Positions 8,668 through 16,135 of a DNA stretch of 36,811 bases are shown piece by piece. Each line of letters begins with the position of its first letter. Positions within the stretch are counted from its first letter, which is position 1. The position numbers were made by a program, and so were the translations under genes. A model generated the notes under the pieces. The model was not told the origin of the DNA. It ran no database searches and saw nothing but the letters and a program-made list of their open reading frames with translations. The DNA lies in contig NZ_JACIIZ010000028.1 of the NCBI RefSeq assembly GCF_014205765.1, forward strand, positions 1 through 36,811, read 5' to 3'. The stretch is from Nitrospirillum iridis (GTDB lineage: Bacteria > Pseudomonadota > Alphaproteobacteria > Azospirillales > Azospirillaceae).

Positions 8668-9080
8668 TATAATATTCACCTTCCTGATGGGCTGCCCGCG
8701 CAGCATGCTGCCACGACTGCTGTTGCAGGGTGTGCGGCGGCTGATTTGGGCATTGGTTCCTGCGCACTTGGCAGTTGTTGGGTGTCAGGGGGCGGGCAGG
8801 TTGACTGCTCTTGTGCTTCCCTCTCTCCCTCTCAGGAGAGAGTGCCGCCAAGTAACCGGTGGGCGCAACCACTGCCGGTTGACTTCTGTGTTGCCAGGGA
8901 ATGACCAATTGGGAGACTGCGCCGAAGCGGCCAGGTTCCGGGCATGGCCCGTGTGGCTGGTCCGCCCGATCAAGCGTCTATCCGCCATGGATTCTATCGA
9001 CAGCCGCTCCCCATAGGCGCAAAATCACGCTCACCCAATAGTGCGGGTGCCAACCAAAAAAAGCGAAGGTACAGGGTGGA
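8668..9080. promoter_or_regulatory. divergent promoter region between demethylase and LysR genes
   Basis: This 413-base stretch separates the minus-strand demethylase gene from the plus-strand LysR gene. No coding region is convincing. Position makes it the likely binding site of that regulator, but I do not see a clear operator dyad. The LysR ribosome binding site (AGGGTGGA, 9073-9080) lies at its right end. Confidence 0.45.
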
Positions 9081-10031
9081 ATGGACAGGCTGGTGACAAT
9101 GACGACCTTCGCAAAGGTCGTGGAATATTCGAGCTTTAGTGCCGCGGCTGAGGAACTCGGCATATCTCGGGCTCTGGTGTCCCGTCACATTACCGATCTG
9201 GAGAATTTTTATGGAGTGCGCCTCCTGAACAGGACGACGCGGTCGGTTACTACTTCTGAGATAGGTTTAAAATATTACCAGGTATGTAAGCGTGTTTTGG
9301 CCGAGATACGTACCGGCGATAATGAAATGAACGCGCTGAAGGAAAACATAGAGGGTAGTATATCGATTGTCTGCCCTAAGTGGGTGGGCAATTTCGACAT
9401 GTCAGACGCAGCGGTTGATTTTTGCCGAGAACATTCACAGATCCGCATTCAGCTGCATGTTGGGGAGATTTCTCTTAATCCGCATGAGTTTCTAAATCGC
9501 GGATACGATGTTTGTATTATACCACATCGTGTGCGTGATTCTGATATCATGGTTAAGAAGATCGGTGCGGTTCCATACGTTCTGGCCGCATCTCCGGAAT
9601 ACCTGGCGGAGTATGGGGAGCCGGCCACGCTTGCCGACCTCTCGGATCATGCGTGTTTGACCAAGCCTGCGGAGAGCCACTGGGTATTCCACGATGGTTC
9701 GAAGGCGGTGTTGAAACAGCCGGCGCGGTTCGCGTCGAACAGCTTTTTCTCTTTATGCACGGCGGCGGGCAGGGGCCTGGGAATCGCGATGTTGCCGTCG
9801 CGCGTCGCCGCACTTGAGTTGGAAAAGGGAACCCTACGGCAGGTTCTGCCGGAGTTCCCTCTTGAGGAGGCACCGCTGTACGCCGCTTATGCGCCGGGTG
9901 GCAATGTGCCTCGCAAGGTCCGTACGCTGGTCACATTCCTCGGAACTTGGTTCAAGAATCGCGATCAGTCGCCGGACGAGGTCGGCGGCACTATCCGGAT
10001 CTATCATGAGGCCCGCGCCGCCGTGGGTTGA
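9081..10031 (+). CDS. LysR-family transcriptional regulator
   Basis: This is a 316-residue LysR-type regulator. The N-terminal winged helix-turn-helix spans about residues 3-62, with FAKVVEYSSFSAAAEELGIS followed by ALVSRHITDLE and LLNRTTRSV. A periplasmic-binding-protein-like effector domain follows from about residue 90. AGGGTGGA just before the ATG supports the start. It is divergent from the LigM-like gene and convergent with the MetF-like gene, so it probably controls the demethylase, with an aromatic substrate or product as coinducer (inference). Its first half uses noticeably more A/T-rich codons than its neighbours (for example GGTTTAAAATATTAC near 9264), which suggests a separate origin. 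Confidence 0.9.
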   Translation: MDRLVTMTTFAKVVEYSSFSAAAEELGISRALVSRHITDLENFYGVRLLNRTTRSVTTSEIGLKYYQVCKRVLAEIRTGDNEMNALKENIEGSISIVCPKWVGNFDMSDAAVDFCREHSQIRIQLHVGEISLNPHEFLNRGYDVCIIPHRVRDSDIMVKKIGAVPYVLAASPEYLAEYGEPATLADLSDHACLTKPAESHWVFHDGSKAVLKQPARFASNSFFSLCTAAGRGLGIAMLPSRVAALELEKGTLRQVLPEFPLEEAPLYAAYAPGGNVPRKVRTLVTFLGTWFKNRDQSPDEVGGTIRIYHEARAAVG

Positions 10032-10038
10032 ACAGCGC

Positions 10039-10899
10039 TCAGCTGGTCCTGGACTTTGTCGTGTGCGCCCAGTCGGCCATCTTCTGAAGCCCGCCGAATG
10101 GATAGAGATGGACGGCTACGGCTCCGTGCTGTTCCATTTCTATGGAGCGGGCGAGATCATTATAGAGGTGGTCAGGGCCAGCCGTGTGTAAAAGCTTGGT
10201 AATGGAGGCGCCGTACTTGGCCAGTACTTTGGTCGAGGCCCCGACACCGCACCTGGCGGCAAATCGAAGCAAAGTGCCGACATTGGCGGGCCCGGGCAGC
10301 CCCAGACGCACGGGCATGCGGATACCTGCCGCGCGCAGGCCCGCCACCCAGGTCAGCATCGGATCGGCGTCAAAGGCGAACTGGGTCACGATCTCGCCGG
10401 AAAAGCCGAAGTCCGTGAGCGCGGCGGACTTGTCCGCCAGGGCGCGGTTGAGCTTGTCAGTCGAGATTTGGGGGTGTCCCTCCGGATAGCCCGCGATACC
10501 GATTGATCGGATGCCGTGATCGCCTAGTTGCGCTCCGGTGATCACGGACAGCGCGTCCACAAACGGTCCGGCCGGCTCAGCGCTGTCACCCGCGATCACA
10601 AAGAGACGGTCGACCTGCGCTTCGATGGCCAAGCGATTCAGGAATCGCTGCAGACCGTCGGCAGATGGGATGCGTCGCGCGGCAACGTGCGGCATGGGAA
10701 TGAAGCCGAGTTCCCGGACCTGGCGGGCAGCGGCGATCCGCGCATCGTCGGTTTCACTTGGCAGATAGGTGATGGATACTATGGTGCCGCTGGGAACGAT
10801 GGCGCGGATGGCATCCAGACGAATTGCGTCCTTCGCGGAAATCTCAAAAGAATAGCCATTAAGCAAGCTGCCCGGCTGTTGGGTATCTGTACGCGACAC
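10039..10899 (-). CDS. metF: methylenetetrahydrofolate reductase-type protein (MetF family)
   Basis: This FAD-dependent TIM-barrel enzyme would interconvert 5-methyl- and 5,10-methylenetetrahydrofolate. Visible family features are the N-terminal YSFEISAKD with the Glu equivalent to E. coli MetF Glu28, the FVIAGDSAEPAG segment carrying the active-site Asp, the GYPEGHP motif, and TQFAFDAD later in the barrel. GTG at 10899 has GGGGAG 7 bases upstream and is preferred; GTG at 10914 is an in-frame alternative. In SYK-6 a metF gene sits beside ligM and oxidises the methyl-tetrahydrofolate it makes. The same role is likely here, feeding FolD and PurU. The N-terminal region is short and divergent, so it is probably a catabolic rather than the housekeeping copy. 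Confidence 0.85.
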   Translation of the reverse strand: MSRTDTQQPGSLLNGYSFEISAKDAIRLDAIRAIVPSGTIVSITYLPSETDDARIAAARQVRELGFIPMPHVAARRIPSADGLQRFLNRLAIEAQVDRLFVIAGDSAEPAGPFVDALSVITGAQLGDHGIRSIGIAGYPEGHPQISTDKLNRALADKSAALTDFGFSGEIVTQFAFDADPMLTWVAGLRAAGIRMPVRLGLPGPANVGTLLRFAARCGVGASTKVLAKYGASITKLLHTAGPDHLYNDLARSIEMEQHGAVAVHLYPFGGLQKMADWAHTTKSRTS

Positions 10900-11323
10900 G
10901 ACGAAGCTCCCCACCTTGCTGTCCCGGTGATTGAATAACCACGCGTCCGGCTTGGTCGCGCATGGAGGCGGGTTCCGTCTTGATCAATGGCTCTCGCCCC
11001 CACCTGCGGCCGCTCGGTCGCCTTTGGATAAGGGGGAATGAGGGCCCGCGGTATTCCTAGCCGGAGCAACAGACTGGTGCAGAAAAGTGAATGATCCCAG
11101 GCGAGGTCGTTTCAGCCGCTCCAGAAGGCTCCTTTACGGGCATTTTCCCCAAATTGCCGAGCTGAACGAGCGGGAATTTCGCATTGTTCAATGTTGCTCA
11201 CATCTCTGTTCAAGCGGTGGGGCTCTTCGGCGTCGGCGATCCGGGCCTATTATTGGCCAGCTGACTGTAGAGCCGCGACGCAGGCCACAGCGTGTTCGCA
11301 TTTCGGGCAAGGGAGAGCAACTC
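10900..11323. promoter_or_regulatory. divergent promoter region between metF-like and Rieske oxygenase genes
   Basis: About 420 bases separate two genes read outward in opposite directions. An open frame continues upstream of the Rieske gene from 11087, but its sequence (rich in Arg and Ser) shows no family similarity and the real Rieske N-terminus begins at 11324. I see no clear operator or terminator. GGGAG at 11311-11315 is the ribosome binding site for the oxygenase. Confidence 0.45.
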
Positions 11324-12373
11324 GTGAGCAAGTTCGCCAAGAACCAATGGTATGCCGCCGCGTGGCTCGCGGAGCTGGGGAATACTCTGGTCGCGCGCCG
11401 CATCCTGGATGAGCCCGTCGTGTTGTTCCGAGATTCGGACGGCAAGGTCGTCGCGCTGGCTGATCGGTGTCCCCACCGGCTTGTGCCGCTGTCCATGGGC
11501 ACCCTGGTCGATCGCGGCATCCAGTGCGGCTATCACGGCATGGTGTTCGATGGTGCGGGCCGTTGCGCCCATATTCCTGGGCAGGACAAGATTCCTCCGC
11601 GCGCGGAGGTTCGCAGCTATCCCATTGCCGAGCGCTACGGCATCGCGTGGATCTGGATGGGGGACGCTGCGCGTGCTGATCTGACGCGGTTGCCCGTGAT
11701 CGATCACTATGACGATGAAGGCTGGGAGTTGATCGATGGGGGCTACCAGCATCATCCATCAAATTATCTCAACATCGTTGAGAACCTCATGGATCCGGCG
11801 CATACCACATTCGTCCATAAGATGACGATTGGAAATCCGGCCGCCAAGTCGGAACCGGTCAAAATGAAAAAAGAGGATGATTATATCGTCGCGTTCAAGT
11901 GGCTTTTTAACTCTCCTCCATCGCCCATGGATCGACAGATCAAAGATTTCGGCGATCAGTCCGTCGATAGAGGTCAGTTTTTCTACTACTATATTCCTGC
12001 AGTATCTCGGGTTGATATTATTACGATTCCGGCCGGTCTTGAGCCGACAGAGGAGAATTTCAATAAAGGTCTTCGCAACAATAGCTACAAATTCCTTACG
12101 CCAGAGACCGATGGATCCACGCATTTTTTCTGGATGCATCTGCGAAACTACAAGATCGGCGATAAGGAGTGGTCACAGCGGATGCGCGGCCTCTTCGAGA
12201 AGACTTTTCTTGAGGATCGTGAAATCGAGATGGCTATGCAGCGGTCGCAGGAGGAACTTGGCGTGCGCCAGTTCGTCGGCCTCGAAATCGATCGAGCGCC
12301 GACGGTGGCGATACGCATGATCGATCGCTTGATCAAGGAAGAAGCGAAGGACAGCGGCAAGGTGGCGGCATGA
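11324..12373 (+). CDS. Rieske non-heme iron oxygenase, VanA/dicamba O-demethylase type
   Basis: This is the terminal oxygenase of a Rieske O-demethylase, which would oxidise an aromatic methoxy group to a hydroxyl and release formaldehyde. GTG at 11324 with GGGAG 8 bases upstream gives 349 residues, the normal size. The Rieske [2Fe-2S] ligands are Cys49 and His51 in CPHRLVPLSMG and Cys68 and His71 in CGYHG. The mononuclear iron site is NLMDPAHTTFVH, with Asn154, Asp157, His160 and His165, plus a probable third ligand Asp298 in FLEDREIEMA. From memory, these positions agree with dicamba monooxygenase DdmC (49, 51, 68, 71; 154, 160, 165; Asp294). The next gene encodes its probable reductase and the ferredoxin gene is in the converging operon, which fits a three-component system such as DdmABC or LigX. 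The substrate is unknown. Confidence 0.9.
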   Translation: MSKFAKNQWYAAAWLAELGNTLVARRILDEPVVLFRDSDGKVVALADRCPHRLVPLSMGTLVDRGIQCGYHGMVFDGAGRCAHIPGQDKIPPRAEVRSYPIAERYGIAWIWMGDAARADLTRLPVIDHYDDEGWELIDGGYQHHPSNYLNIVENLMDPAHTTFVHKMTIGNPAAKSEPVKMKKEDDYIVAFKWLFNSPPSPMDRQIKDFGDQSVDRGQFFYYYIPAVSRVDIITIPAGLEPTEENFNKGLRNNSYKFLTPETDGSTHFFWMHLRNYKIGDKEWSQRMRGLFEKTFLEDREIEMAMQRSQEELGVRQFVGLEIDRAPTVAIRMIDRLIKEEAKDSGKVAA

Positions 12374-12443
12374 ACCGCCGCGATATGGCGGCATATCGCG
12401 CCGCGCTCCCTTGCGCGACACCTGGCAAGGTCGATGATCCAGC

Positions 12444-14102
12444 ATGACTGTCCGGCATGATGTCGTCATTGTTGGCACGGGACACGCTGGTGCCCAAGCC
12501 GCGATTGCGCTCCGCCAGCGCAAGTTCGAAGGCACGATCGCCCTGATTGGTGATGAGCGGGACCCGCCTTATGAGCGGCCGCCCTTGTCAAAGGACTATC
12601 TTACCGGGGAGAAGCCATTCGATCGCATGCTAATCCGTCCCGAGCGCTTCTGGGACGAACGCGGGATCACGTTGCTGTTGGGGCGGCGCGTCGCGGCGGT
12701 GGATGCGCAAGAACATAGGCTCACGCTCGCCGAGGGCGGGGTGATGGAGTACGGCGCGCTGATCTGGGCCGCTGGCGCTACTCCACGGCGGCTTGCTTGT
12801 CCAGGTCATGACCTATCTGGCGTGCATTCCATTCGTACCCGTGCGGATGTGGACCGGCTGGTGATGGAGCTGCCAGCCGCTTCCCGCATCGTTGTAGTTG
12901 GCGGTGGCTATATCGGCCTGGAGGCGGCGGCGGCGCTGGCGAAGCTCGGCAAACGTGTGGTGATTCTTGAGGCGCAGGATCGGGTCCTCTCCCGCGTCGC
13001 GGGTGAGCCGATATCGCGCTTCTTTGAGGCGGAGCATCGGGCGCGGGGCACGGAGATCCGGCTCAGCGCCACGGTCGCGGGGCTCGAGCAAGCGAGGGGA
13101 GCCGTCAGGGGCGTCCGATTAGCGGACGGTAGGCTGATCGACTGCGAAATGGTCATCGTCGGCATTGGCATCGTGCCAGCGGTCGCACCGCTTCGGGCGG
13201 CGGGGGCGGTGGGAGAGAACGGCGTCATGGTCGACGCCCATTGCCGGACGTCCTTGCCTGACATCTTCGCCATCGGCGACTGCGCGGCCCACAGGAACAT
13301 CTATGCTGACGGTGCTGTCATCCGCCTGGAATCAGTTCAGAACGCTAGCGACCAGGCGGCAACCGTTGCCAAAGCTCTCACGGGCGCAGCTGAACCCTAT
13401 GATGCCGTCCCATGGTTCTGGTCCAACCAGTTCGATTTCAAGCTACAGACCGTTGGTCTCTCGGTTGGGCATGATCAGGCTGTGCTGCGTGGCGATCCTT
13501 CGACCGGGGCGTTCACCGTCGTTTACTTGAAAAGAGGTCGAGTCATCGCCCTCGACTGCGTCAATAATGTCAAAGACTATATCCAGGGTCGGTCGCTCGT
13601 TGAATCCCGTGCCGAAGTCGATCCTGGTCCACTTTCTGATATGAGGACCGCCTTGAAGGAGCTCTTCCCCCGCGGCGAAGCCGCGGCAATACCCGCCACC
13701 CTGATAAAGGCGTCACCGGCGCCCGCTTCCACTTGCTCGGTATCCCTGCGTGACCTGCAGATTCTCGCCGATATCGGCGCATATCACCACGAAATCGGAA
13801 GGCCGCAGCCGCTTGTGGTTCACGTGACCCTCGCCGTGGTTCCACCCGAGAGGGACTCGGTTGAAGACGTCTTCGACTATGTCCACATCAAGTCGCTGGC
13901 GGAGAAGCTTTCGGTCCAGCGCATCGTGTTGATTGAGACCTTTGCGAAGCGCTTGGCCGAAGCCTGCCTGGAACATCGACTGATCCAGGGTGCCGTGGTC
14001 ACGGTGGAAAAGCCGCGGGCCGTGCCGGGGGCGATGGCAAGCGCCACCGTCGCGGTCGGCAGCTGCGTTCTCAAGAGCGGCGAAGGTGCAGGGTTGCGTT
14101 GA
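12444..14102 (+). CDS. ferredoxin reductase fused to dihydroneopterin aldolase (FolB) domain
   Basis: This is a 552-residue two-domain protein. Residues 1 to about 405 are a putidaredoxin-reductase-type FAD/NADH ferredoxin reductase: FAD site VIVGTGHAGAQAA (8-20), PPYERPPLSKDYL (41-53), NADH site VVVGGGYIGLEAA (150-162), and second FAD motif DIFAIGDC (273-280). Residues about 431-540 (bases 13734-14063) are a complete dihydroneopterin aldolase, the FolB step of folate synthesis. Expected active-site residues are present: Glu450 in AYHHEIGRPQ, Tyr479 in FDYVHI, Glu498 in LIETFAKRLAE and Lys523 in VEKPRAVPGA. The linker is about 25 residues rich in Ala and Pro. The first domain would carry electrons from NADH to the ferredoxin encoded at 15686 and on to the Rieske oxygenase. 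The FolB part could supply pterin for folate. I know of no characterised protein with this arrangement. Confidence 0.88.
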   Translation: MTVRHDVVIVGTGHAGAQAAIALRQRKFEGTIALIGDERDPPYERPPLSKDYLTGEKPFDRMLIRPERFWDERGITLLLGRRVAAVDAQEHRLTLAEGGVMEYGALIWAAGATPRRLACPGHDLSGVHSIRTRADVDRLVMELPAASRIVVVGGGYIGLEAAAALAKLGKRVVILEAQDRVLSRVAGEPISRFFEAEHRARGTEIRLSATVAGLEQARGAVRGVRLADGRLIDCEMVIVGIGIVPAVAPLRAAGAVGENGVMVDAHCRTSLPDIFAIGDCAAHRNIYADGAVIRLESVQNASDQAATVAKALTGAAEPYDAVPWFWSNQFDFKLQTVGLSVGHDQAVLRGDPSTGAFTVVYLKRGRVIALDCVNNVKDYIQGRSLVESRAEVDPGPLSDMRTALKELFPRGEAAAIPATLIKASPAPASTCSVSLRDLQILADIGAYHHEIGRPQPLVVHVTLAVVPPERDSVEDVFDYVHIKSLAEKLSVQRIVLIETFAKRLAEACLEHRLIQGAVVTVEKPRAVPGAMASATVAVGSCVLKSGEGAGLR

Positions 14103-14125
14103 TTTGTCCGAACCGGTGAAGCGGC

Positions 14126-15604
14126 TCACAGCAGATCGAATGCCGCTTGCTCTTGTTCCGTGGCTACGGTGGGGGGCCAGGCCATAGCCGGGTCGAGGGC
14201 GGTCAAGATCGCCTTCGCCTTGGTCAGGCTCTCCTGGTATTCCTCCTCAGGGTCGCTGTCGGCCACAATGCCGCCACCCGCCTGCACTTGCACCCGGTTG
14301 CCGGCGACGGCGGCGGTGCGAATGACGATGGAACTGTCCATGGCCCCATCCCAGCCGATCCACATTACTGATCCGCAATAGGGGCCGCGCCGCGCCGGTT
14401 CCACCTCATGGATGATTTCCATCGCACGGAGCTTGGGTGCCCCCGTGACGGACCCCCCCGGGAAGGCGGCGCGGAGCAGGTCGACAGGTCCCAGGCCCGG
14501 GCGCAATTGCGCGGTGACGACCGAAGTCAGGTGATGAACCGTCCGGTAACTTTCCAGCCTCCAGAGGCTGGGCACCTTCACGCTACCGACCTGGGCGACG
14601 CGCGACAGATCGTTGCGCAGCAGATCCACGATCATCAGATTTTCCGCCCTATCCTTCTCCGAAGCCAACAGCTCCGCGGCCAGTTCGGCATCGCGCGCGG
14701 GATCGGCATGGCGAGGGCGCGTGCCCTTGATGGGGCGGGTTTCGATCATCCCATCGGCCCTTAACGACAGGAACCGTTCCGGTGACCCCGAGGCCAAGGC
14801 GCGCCCGTCACCCAGGTTGAGGAAGGCGGAGAATGGGGCGGCGAGACGGGGACGCAGGCGGCAATAGGCATCCCAGGGCGTGGTTCCGGGACGCAGCCGG
14901 CCGAGGAACCGCTGGGTCATGTTGGCTTGATAGATGTCGCCAGCCTGGATGTATGCCAGGATGCTTTCCACCCGCGCCCGGTAATGGGCAGGGGTGAGTT
15001 CAGCCTTCCAACCGGGGCGCGCGATTAACGGCCCCCCGGCATCCCGCGCCGGGGGCGGCGCGGCCAGAAGCCGCGCGAGCAATCCCTCCGCCAGGCGTCT
15101 TGCCAGGGCCGGGCGGGCAGCACCGTCCGGTTCGCGCTCCGCGCCGGAAAATACCCAGCCTTGACCCGTCATATGATCGATGACGGCCGCCGTATCATAC
15201 AAGCCGAAGGCCATGTCGGGCAGGTTCATGCCCGTCCGTCGCGGTGTCGGCAGGCGTTCCAGGTGTCGCCCCAGCTCATACCCCATGAATCCCACGGCGC
15301 CACCCGCGAAAGGTGGCAATCCAGCGTCAGGCGGGCGGACGAACGGCTTCAGTGCCAGCTCCAGAGCCGTAAACGGATCGGTCGACAGCACCACGTCATC
15401 GCGCCGGACCGTACCCCCGTCCCCGTCCGATACCTCTATCCAGGAAAAGGGATCGGCCACCAGAATGCTGTACCGCCCGTGGCCGCTTCCTGCCGCTCCC
15501 CCATCCAGGATCATGGCGCCTTTCTCGGTTGCGAGCCTGGCAAAGGCGGCCAGTGGATCGGGTAAGGTCAGGGGCAGGGCGTGAGCGGGTTGAGAAAGGT
15601 CCAT
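14126..15604 (-). CDS. pabB: aminodeoxychorismate synthase component I, PabB
   Basis: PabB converts chorismate with ammonia to 4-amino-4-deoxychorismate, the precursor of the p-aminobenzoate part of folate. The chorismate-binding domain fills residues about 200-475. The motif PIKGTRPR with Lys293 distinguishes PabB from anthranilate synthase TrpE, which has Ala at this place (PIAGT). Other signatures are ASGSPERFLS (271-280), ENLMIVDLLRNDLSRVA (321-337), FPGGSVTGAPK and QAGGGIVADSDPEEEYQE. The length of 492 is normal. It ends 23 bases from the FolB-fusion gene (convergent) and is the last gene of a minus-strand operon with the extradiol dioxygenase and ferredoxin. Neither an amidotransferase partner (PabA) nor a lyase (PabC) is encoded here, so it must rely on genes elsewhere. 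Confidence 0.93.
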   Translation of the reverse strand: MDLSQPAHALPLTLPDPLAAFARLATEKGAMILDGGAAGSGHGRYSILVADPFSWIEVSDGDGGTVRRDDVVLSTDPFTALELALKPFVRPPDAGLPPFAGGAVGFMGYELGRHLERLPTPRRTGMNLPDMAFGLYDTAAVIDHMTGQGWVFSGAEREPDGAARPALARRLAEGLLARLLAAPPPARDAGGPLIARPGWKAELTPAHYRARVESILAYIQAGDIYQANMTQRFLGRLRPGTTPWDAYCRLRPRLAAPFSAFLNLGDGRALASGSPERFLSLRADGMIETRPIKGTRPRHADPARDAELAAELLASEKDRAENLMIVDLLRNDLSRVAQVGSVKVPSLWRLESYRTVHHLTSVVTAQLRPGLGPVDLLRAAFPGGSVTGAPKLRAMEIIHEVEPARRGPYCGSVMWIGWDGAMDSSIVIRTAAVAGNRVQVQAGGGIVADSDPEEEYQESLTKAKAILTALDPAMAWPPTVATEQEQAAFDLL

Positions 15605-15685
15605 AATATCCCGGACATCCGCGGGCGATATCGGCTCTGTGGTGGGATGCCGGCAGGATAGGGGCGCAGCATAGCCGCCGGCATA

Positions 15686-16003
15686 TTAGTCTGCGGCGGC
15701 TATGGTCAGCGTGAGACCGTCCAGGGCATCGGAAAACGGGATTTGGCAGGAGAGGCGGGAGGTGGGGGCCCGGTCTGAAGCGCTGTCGAGCAAGTCCTGC
15801 TCGTCGCCGCTGATCGGCGGCAGCTTGGTGAGCCATTGGGGGGCGATATGAACGTGACAGGTGGCGCAGCTGCAACATCCGCCACAAAGCGCCAACAAAT
15901 CATCGAAGCCGTTTTCGCGAATGACTTCCATGACCGAAAGGCCGGACGCACCCTCGACGGTACGCCTCTGTCCGGAGCGATCGATAACGTTCAATATCGG
16001 CAT
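15686..16003 (-). CDS. putidaredoxin/adrenodoxin-type [2Fe-2S] ferredoxin
   Basis: This small electron carrier has the ligand pattern CX5CX2C followed by a distant Cys: Cys40, Cys46, Cys49 and Cys86 with the start at MPILNVID. That is nearly the same as putidaredoxin (39, 45, 48, 86). Two additional cysteines-rich positions (GGCCSC) surround the site. ATG at 16003 is chosen because the protein then begins like other putidaredoxins; an in-frame ATG at 16039 would add 12 residues, and neither has a strong Shine-Dalgarno. It is the natural partner of the FAD reductase domain and the Rieske oxygenase, although it lies in the opposing operon between the extradiol dioxygenase and pabB genes. Confidence 0.9.
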   Translation of the reverse strand: MPILNVIDRSGQRRTVEGASGLSVMEVIRENGFDDLLALCGGCCSCATCHVHIAPQWLTKLPPISGDEQDLLDSASDRAPTSRLSCQIPFSDALDGLTLTIAAAD

Positions 16004-16135
16004 GATGGGGGGCCCGTCTTTGCCTTCCCCGCCGGTCATCCGCGCGTCGGCGGGTGTGACCAGCGGGAAGGTTCATATGAAATGGCAGGATGGGGCGTGC
16101 CCTTCCTGCGACCGCAAACTCAGCCGTTTGGCTGA

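Noticed and set aside
8465-8908. Minus-strand frame of 147 codons overlapping the start of LigM-like gene 2
   Set aside because: It overlaps a well-supported gene in another frame and reads as low-complexity sequence.
11087-11323. 79-codon N-terminal extension of the Rieske oxygenase
   Set aside because: The extension is Arg/Ser-rich and unlike any Rieske protein; the GTG at 11324 has a ribosome binding site and gives the same ligand numbering as DdmC.
14126-15604. Anthranilate synthase (TrpE) as an alternative for the chorismate enzyme
   Set aside because: The PIKGT motif with Lys293 marks PabB; TrpE has PIAGT.
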